A stretch of DNA of 64,000 bases, from positions 43,278,521-43,342,520 of the forward strand of contig QVOM02000119.1 of NCBI GenBank assembly GCA_003586115.2, given 5' to 3'. This DNA comes from Salvator merianae. Lineage: Eukaryota > Chordata > Lepidosauria > Squamata > Teiidae. A program made the translations under genes and the position numbers. Under the pieces are notes generated by a model. The model was not told where the DNA came from and made no database searches. It was given only the letters and a program-made list of their open reading frames with translations. Shown here in pieces: positions 58,236-64,000 of the stretch. Position 1 is the stretch's first letter, and every line of letters begins with the position of its first letter.

Positions 58236-58779
58236 TTCTGCTGCAGTTAAATGTGTTCCAGGCAATATTATTTAATGGGAAAATAGGAATTGTGGGGAGA
58301 TACGAGTGGAAGAATAAGAGAAAATACAGTAACAGTACAGAATTCTATTTAACTAACAGGCTTCTCATGAAAGTTAGTTGCAAAATTCAGCATCTAGCTT
58401 TGAAATGTAGGTCTTGTCTCCCAACTACATGAATTGGGGCAAAAGGTTCTGTAAATCAGGCCTATTTCTGTCATTCTCTTCTCAGTCAATTTTGAACTTT
58501 CTCAACAACTTTTGCTTTCCTCTGCAACTGCTCATGCACTTGTTCTGCCAGAGGCAAATGTTTTGAAAAATCTGAACAAAAACAGTTCATCCAATTTTGA
58601 CTTATGACAGTGTGAAATAAATGCATTAGTTCTGCTCTCAAATAATTATTCAGTTGTGAGATTTTTTTTGTGAATAATTAATTCAAATTGCCTAAGTTTT
58701 AAGCATTCAAACTGGAATATTTAGTGAAGAGTGTGTTTCTTGAGAACTTAGGAAAAATGAGTTTGGAATAAATGTATTA

Positions 58780-58834
58780 ACTTTGTGTGTGTGTGTGTAT
58801 GTGCGTGCGTGCGCGTGCGTGTGCATGTGCATGC
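58780..58834. repeat. (GT)n compound microsatellite
   Basis: A GTGTGTGT run passes into GTGC and GCGT variants, about 55 bases. Confidence 0.93.
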
Positions 58835-59208
58835 ACTCCTACTGCCCTGCTTTTCTGCTTTTTTTTCAACATAAATCTTACGTATGTCATTTGTGTAATA
58901 TATTTGGATGAACAGTGCTTCCCTTTTCTAGGACTTTGGTATCATTTGAAAAACAAGGATGACTTTGAAAAATTAAAGCTATGGGGAGATAATCTACTAA
59001 AGTATATTATCCTCATTTTTCCTGCATAATCTGCCCAATTAAATATTGTGTTGTATGCTGTTATTAAGACAGGAATAATAATTTTCATTCATTTATTGGA
59101 ATATACTGGAATAAAAATTTGCCTTAATCAATTCAGTAAAGGCACCTTGAGTGCCTGCGTTTAGTGTTTGTTAGTGGTAGAAATCAGTTTGAAATGACCA
59201 GCATCTCT

Positions 59209-59270
59209 CTCTTTCTCTCATCTATCTATCTACCTACGTACCTACCTACCTACTTATCTAACTATCTATT
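59209..59270. repeat. (CTAT)n / (CTAC)n compound microsatellite
   Basis: A CTCTCT run is followed by ATCTATCTATCTACC and TACCTACCTACC units. Confidence 0.92.
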
Positions 59271-59726
59271 CCATGCTCCAAAGCATACAGACTATGTTGT
59301 ATTATGAGATTCTAGACATTCTCATTGACTTACTGGTTGAACTTCCAGGATGAGCTCCCAGATTAAGAGAACTCTGAGGATAATGTCTTCTAGTGGGTTG
59401 GTTTTATGTAATCATGCATCAAATATGCAATAATGTTATTTTACATGAGGATAATTTAAGTGTAGAGAAAATGCATCCTGCTCTAAAATGTATGAAATGG
59501 GTGATAGCTGGTTATTTTGCTGCAGGCATAGAAATTGGGCAGGTGCTGAATGTACTGTGAAACAAACCCTTTTGAGGTGCTTGATAAATGATGATAGAAT
59601 ATTTTCCCTATGTGTAGGGAAAAGCATTATACAAAGTAGTTCACCTTGGTAACTATTTGCCAAGGATGTAGGGGTGAACGGAATATGGAAAGTACTTAAA
59701 GACTTTATGTAATTGACAATTACCCT

Positions 59727-60095
59727 TTCCACACTACGTGGGCTATTCTGGCCCATGTAGCATGATCTAGTGGGAATGGGTCACACTGGAAACACATTCA
59801 GATAGCCTGCTGACTTCTGTCACCACTTCTTGCTTTGTGTGCTGCTGTAACAGGTCCTCCATGGCAATCTGACCTATAAGGGCATACTGTCGATGTGCCC
59901 TTTGTAGCCCAGAATACAGGTGCTGGTTTGCTTGTGGACCTCTTTAAAGAGGTACATAGTAGGAATAAATGTGGTATCATTCTGGTACCATATCCCAGTC
60001 TGGTGCTTTGACTAATACAAACAAAATGTTCCACAAAAGAGCAGAACCTCCCTGGTCTGCATTAAGGTACAGACGAAAAAGACCCAGAAGTGGAT
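59727..60095. mobile_element. MITE of family C, degraded
   Basis: The left end TACCCTTTCCACACTACG, the inner GGTTTGCTTGTGGACCTC and TTTAAAGAGGTACATAG, and a weak right end AAAAAGACCC follow the family order. Identity is low. Confidence 0.42.
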
Positions 60096-60215
60096 CATAT
60101 TCCATACGAACAGTGAATGCAGAGAAGACCAATGAATCATGTTGCAAAGTACTGTGGAGCTGAATTGAGAGAAGTTGGCCTGTTTGTTCTCAGTATGCCA
60201 GCACCACAATTCTAT

Positions 60216-60295
60216 TCCTTTTATCTATGTATAGATAAAACACACATAGGCCTAGACCCCAACTATGGACCACTTAAAAGGAATAACTTAAAGTG
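60216..60295. repeat. Direct repeat D, copy 1
   Basis: Reads TTCCTTTTATCTATGTATAG, ATAAAACACACATAGGCCTA, then CTATGGACCACTTAAAAGGA and ATAACTT. A second copy with few changes lies at 60535-60612. The terminal TTCCTTTTA and TAAAAGGAA are inverted, so each unit could be a tiny MITE. Confidence 0.75.
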
Positions 60296-60534
60296 CTGAT
60301 GAGAATAACCAGTTGTTAGTTTTTTCTTTCATGAACTTAATTCCACTAAAAAATGGTTTTTTTTTGCCAAATGTGTATATTCTAGTTGGTCTTTTTTTCA
60401 GTACTGTATAACAAATGTATCATTGATGTGTTGGATCCATATTTTTGGTTTAATAAGTGGGAGAATTGCTGCTTCTAGTTTTTTCCATTACTACTTCTTC
60501 TATGAATTCTGGAATGGGAGAGTCCACTGGGGTT

Positions 60535-60612
60535 CCTTTTATCTGTGTATAGATAAAACACACATAGGCCTAGATCCTGTCTATGGACCACTTAAAAGGA
60601 ATAACTTAAAAG
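60535..60612. repeat. Direct repeat D, copy 2
   Basis: It differs from copy 1 mainly at ATCTGTG for ATCTATG and at ATCCTGTCTATGG for CCCCAACTATGG. Spacing between copies is about 240 bases. Confidence 0.75.
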
Positions 60613-60614
60613 TT

Positions 60615-61990
60615 CAACACAAAAAACAATTTGAAACTGAACAAAGAGATCAGCCAAAAATTAAATAGAGAACTACCACCATGCCCTCTCAAGCCTTAGC
60701 TAATCTTTTTGAGCTCGTCACCTCAGCGACCAGGAAAGATGAACATTTCAGTTCAATAAGGAAAAACTTTGAAATAAAACCAGTAAAGAAGACAATCAGG
60801 GAAGGATGGTTACATCTGTTTAACAGGAATCTGCTACCAAGGATGAGCTACTACCAAGGAAAAGTCACTGCCAGAGGAAACACAGAAAAGCTAGAATTCA
60901 TTTTTCCTTTTGGCTTCACGTATGTTTCAGTTCTGGGTTGGCTAATGTGTGCAAAATTGCTATATTCGTTGGAGTCTCTTTTCTGCCCTAACAGTATCTC
61001 ACCTAACTTTAGTTCTACCTGTCTTGATGTTGGTACCACTGCTTTTTAGCTGCCTTGCCCTTCACTCCATCAGTCCCAGTAGGTATCATTCTTTATTGAG
61101 TGAGGATGCCTTCAAATGGCACAGAGAAATGCTGGCTCTTTAAAAAATGTTGGTATTTTCCTGTGGGGAAGCAAACAGAGCCTGCCAGATTAGCATGATC
61201 TTTACTGTCACAGCACCAGATTATTGATCTGGGAACTATCTGCTCCAGCCCTTTTCTCTTTGATATTTTTGCACCAGCAGCAAAGTTCCTGAATGAACAA
61301 TCAGTGCTGTGTTGATGCAGGTTGCACTAGATGCCAGCACAGTGAAAATATGCCAAAGCTTTTAAGACAGTGCAGGAACTGGCGCACTTTCTTAAATGCA
61401 GCTTTTAGGTGGGATAAGCTAGCAACAGTCTGAGAATGTGTTAGGCATTTCTGTTGGCTCTGACAGGATACCAGCAAGATGCAGCATTTTTAATGCATCT
61501 AGTAAGCATGTCAGACACTTAGGGGGAGATAGCCTTAGGATACCCATACACTTCCTCTGCCTTTCCCTTACAGGGGTGGGGGGTGGAAGAAGTTGGCAGT
61601 GAAAAATCTGAAAAAGATGCAGTAAAGATTAAATGGCCTCTGTTTATCCCTACCATATTTTTCTCATAAACTGCTAATACATTCAGAGTCAAACTGATGT
61701 GTTAAGATTTTATTGAACTGATATAAATATTCTATTCTAGAGCACAACCAGATTAGGAAGTTATAAATCTATTCATCTTGGACTGGATAAATTTATAGAC
61801 TTGTCAATGTGGATCAGTTTTCACAACTAGAGTCCTGTTTACACATTTGTCTTTGAATTTGAAATGACAAAGCATGCAGAAGGCATGAAGATATATACTG
61901 ATTCCAGTGTCCTTTACTAATCCGCCTTGACTTTCCACTCTGAGTGGAAAAGACTGAAGTTCATTTCTCAGCATCCTTGAGTGGTTAACA
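60615..61990. other. Intron sequence with an unassigned 122-codon frame
   Basis: The + frame at 60681-61049 begins MPSQALANLFELVTSATRKD and includes KKTIREGWLHLFNRNLLPRM. It is protein-like at its start and hydrophobic later. I do not recognise it, and it has no flanking splice or promoter evidence. The remainder shows no repeat ends. Confidence 0.3.
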
Positions 61991-61994
61991 CTGA

Positions 61995-62457
61995 GGGCGC
62001 TTTTGCTCTTGCCGGTATACTGGACCAGTAAGTATAGTAGGAACTTCCCTTCTGCCGTGCTGGTACTACTGAAATGGGTCCCCTGGGGGTTCCAAAATGG
62101 GTCTCCCAAGATGTGCCACTTTCTGTACCATTGATGCCACTGAAATGGGTTCTCCAAGGTGCCCATCTTACACACCATTTGTGCCATCTAAACGGGTCCT
62201 GCCAGGTGCAACACTAAAATGGGTCCACCAAGGTACACCACTGAAATTTGTTCTCTGGGGGCTTCAGAGGCCAGGAAATTTCATTCCAGGCTGTCAGAGC
62301 TTTCAGAAGGTGGCTCTGAAGCTGGTGCAAGCTTCAGAGCCAATTCAGGGGCTGGGCTGGAACAGCCATTCCAAGCAGATGGCCTTGTTTCAGTCCATGA
62401 ACGGATCCAGAGCAGGATGCTTTGACCTGGACTATGAAAGGTAAGTGCAGAAATGAT
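61995..62457. mobile_element. MITE related to 13967-14440, with internal tandem repeats
   Basis: Weak inverted ends GGGCGCTTTTGCTCTTGCC and GGTAAGTGCAGAAATG. Inside, the words CTGAAATGGGTCCCCTGGG, CTGAAATGGGTTCTCCAAGG, CTAAACGGGTCCTGCCAGG, CTAAAATGGGTCCACCAAGG and CTGAAATTTGTTCTCTGGGG form five diverged units between 62069 and 62260. The same words occur reversed near 14225-14275. Confidence 0.6.
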
Positions 62458-63107
62458 CTGAGAGCTGCCTCTTTCAGAACTTCTACTCTAAAGAGAGTCG
62501 ATAAGAGTAGATGGACCTGGATCACAGTGTCATACTTCTTATGTAGTTTCTAATCAGTTTATAGATGTGAAAGAATGCTCAAAGAGGATTTTGATATGTT
62601 TAGAATGTAAATTATCAGGTAAATGAACCCATGCCAAATTCTATATATAGCAAAGGCATGTAATCCTTTTACCAGGAGCTTATATTCATCCTGGTAGCTG
62701 CTAAAAATGAATCAGAACAATTCTGAAGTAGATACTGAATTGCAGACTAAGAATATTGTGAAGAAACAATACGCTAGCTTTATAAATTCTGTGCCCCCTC
62801 TCAGTCCTTACTGTCAATCCGCCAGTTTAATTGTGCAAATTAGTGAACCTGACTTAGTGCTATGAGGTGAGAAGAGAATGCATATCCATGTGTAGAGAGA
62901 CAAGAACAAGCTCTGTCATCTCCATTGTATCCCTATTATCCTTCATGCTTCCAGTACTTGTAGAAACTCCCTTGGCAATGTAGAATCATTTATAGTGCAC
63001 AGTTTTAAGCTGTATGGAGAGCCTGCATGAGAATGGTAGGCTTCTTGCTGCTGTGTCCACTCTCCAGAGTGGTAGGCCAAGGTAACAGGGTCCTTTATGG
63101 AAGGTGA

Positions 63108-63300
63108 CAGGTAATGTAATACAGTGTCATGCTAGGACCTGGGAAGCCCTGCTTTTGAATCTCTAGCAAGCCCTGAAGGCCAGTTGTTTATCCTATCTCA
63201 CAGGCTGTTGTGAGGATAAAAAAATCAGAGGAGACTTGTGTGTTCCATCCTAAGCCTTTTAGAAAAGCTGTAATATCAAACAAGTAAGGTGTTATTAATA
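63108..63300 (+). mobile_element. MIR-like tRNA-derived SINE
   Basis: The order GGACCTGGGAAGCCCTGCTT, TTGAATCTCTAGCAAGCC (B-box-like), CTATCTCACAGGCTGTTGTG and AGGATAAAAAA matches the MIR/CORE-type layout CTACCTCATAGGGTTGTTGTGAGGATTAAA. The copy is old. Confidence 0.6.
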
Positions 63301-64000
63301 ATATTAATTAGCCTTGTTATTATGATTATTGATTAACATTTATATGACTGTACCCTCTCAAGACATGGAGCATAACCAGGCTATTTAGGAAAGGTGAACA
63401 ATGAGAAGATACAGGATATGTGAGCCTCTTCCATCAAGTCCAGAAGGACATTGAAACTCATATGTCTGATGCAGCAGCACTGTATTCACTATCATTCCCA
63501 ACCACAATAACTTGTCTTTAGAGGCTGCCTGTCACTAGAGCAAGAGGCAGTACACACAGCCATTATGAGAACAAGCAGTTGATATTCTTGTCCTCGGCAC
63601 ATTTGTCTAATTTTCCTCTGAAACATTTACTGCATTTTGTGGCAGCAAGTGCCTTGGTTTAACTAGCATAAAAAGGTATGTTTTTTTTTTTTTTTTAAGT
63701 CCATAATGTTTTATTGGATCACCAAGGTAGACAGTAATTTGGGGGAATCTAGTTCAATCCATGCTGATGCAGGAAGGGCGCAGTCTGACATCATAAATTT
63801 AATCCGTATCAGAAGAATACGAGGACTGAATTCATCTTCTGATTGTTCCCACATTTGCATTTTAACGTGGACTCAATTCAGACTTGCTTGTTCTCACACT
63901 GATGTTTCCCATGCATGGCATGGGGAAACCGTACCTTTTCTGCCTCCACCCTCACCAAATTCCCTTCCCTATGCAGTCAGTGATTGACTGGAGTCCAAAT
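63301..64000. other. Intron sequence without recognised elements
   Basis: A T-run of about 19 bases lies at 63680-63698. The open frame at 63706-63987 shows no recognisable domain. Confidence 0.45.

Noticed and set aside
60216..60612. Possible LTR retrotransposon (78-bp repeats as LTRs)
   Set aside because: Units are far too short, lack TG...CA ends, and the 240-bp spacer has no primer site or polyprotein.
62097..62444. 115-codon + frame and 127-codon minus frame near 62.0-62.4 kb
   Set aside because: Both lie in a MITE with tandem repeats; the peptides mirror the repeat units.

Overview
This is vertebrate nuclear DNA, most likely from a squamate reptile (lizard or snake). It holds one exon of a single-copy gene inside very large introns. 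The exon (45050-45648, + strand) belongs to GRIN2B, which encodes the GluN2B subunit of the NMDA receptor. It has a pyrimidine-rich tract and AG acceptor upstream, a GTAAGG donor downstream, and codes for about residues 138-336 of the amino-terminal domain. No other host-gene exon was recognised, so about 45 kb upstream and 18 kb downstream are intron.

The squamate call rests on the repeats. There is an antisense BovB (RTE) LINE at 23928-25138 and a tRNA-derived SINE with a BovB-like tail at about 31424-31620 (Sauria-SINE type). There are also many CR1-type 3' ends sharing the same closing motif, and L2-like reverse transcriptase debris. The gene itself is conserved across vertebrates and does not fix the lineage.

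Layout: 0-4 kb holds palindromic MITEs and fragments. 6.5-9.5 kb is a long decayed CR1 with two nested insertions. 13-22 kb holds CR1 and several inverted-repeat MITEs. 23.9-25.4 kb is BovB with a hAT element at its edge. 25.9-28.0 kb holds a probable retroelement end, a MITE and an L2 fragment. 28.5-31.6 kb holds a pogo-like element, a MITE and a SINE. 33.8-35.6 kb is a MITE split by a CpG-rich hAT element. 36-44 kb holds CR1 tails, MITEs and another hAT element. 45 kb is the GRIN2B exon. 49.4 kb carries a perfect 94-bp tandem duplication. 50.4-51.4 kb is a hAT element built of chained hairpins. 53-64 kb holds antisense CR1 copies, MITEs, microsatellites and a MIR-like SINE.

Two DNA-transposon groups can be tied to their insertion chemistry from the sequence alone. 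Four elements with TAGGGATGTGC-type ends are hAT-like; three have exact 8-bp target duplications and the fourth matches 6 of 8. A second set of about 400-500 bp MITEs with GGGCC- or GGGTA-type ends sits in CTNAG-like targets with 3-bp duplications, as in PIF/Harbinger. I see no operon, CRISPR array, or new protein system. The most unusual structures are the two CpG-rich hAT elements, one with a 47-bp tandem array and one with a hairpin array.
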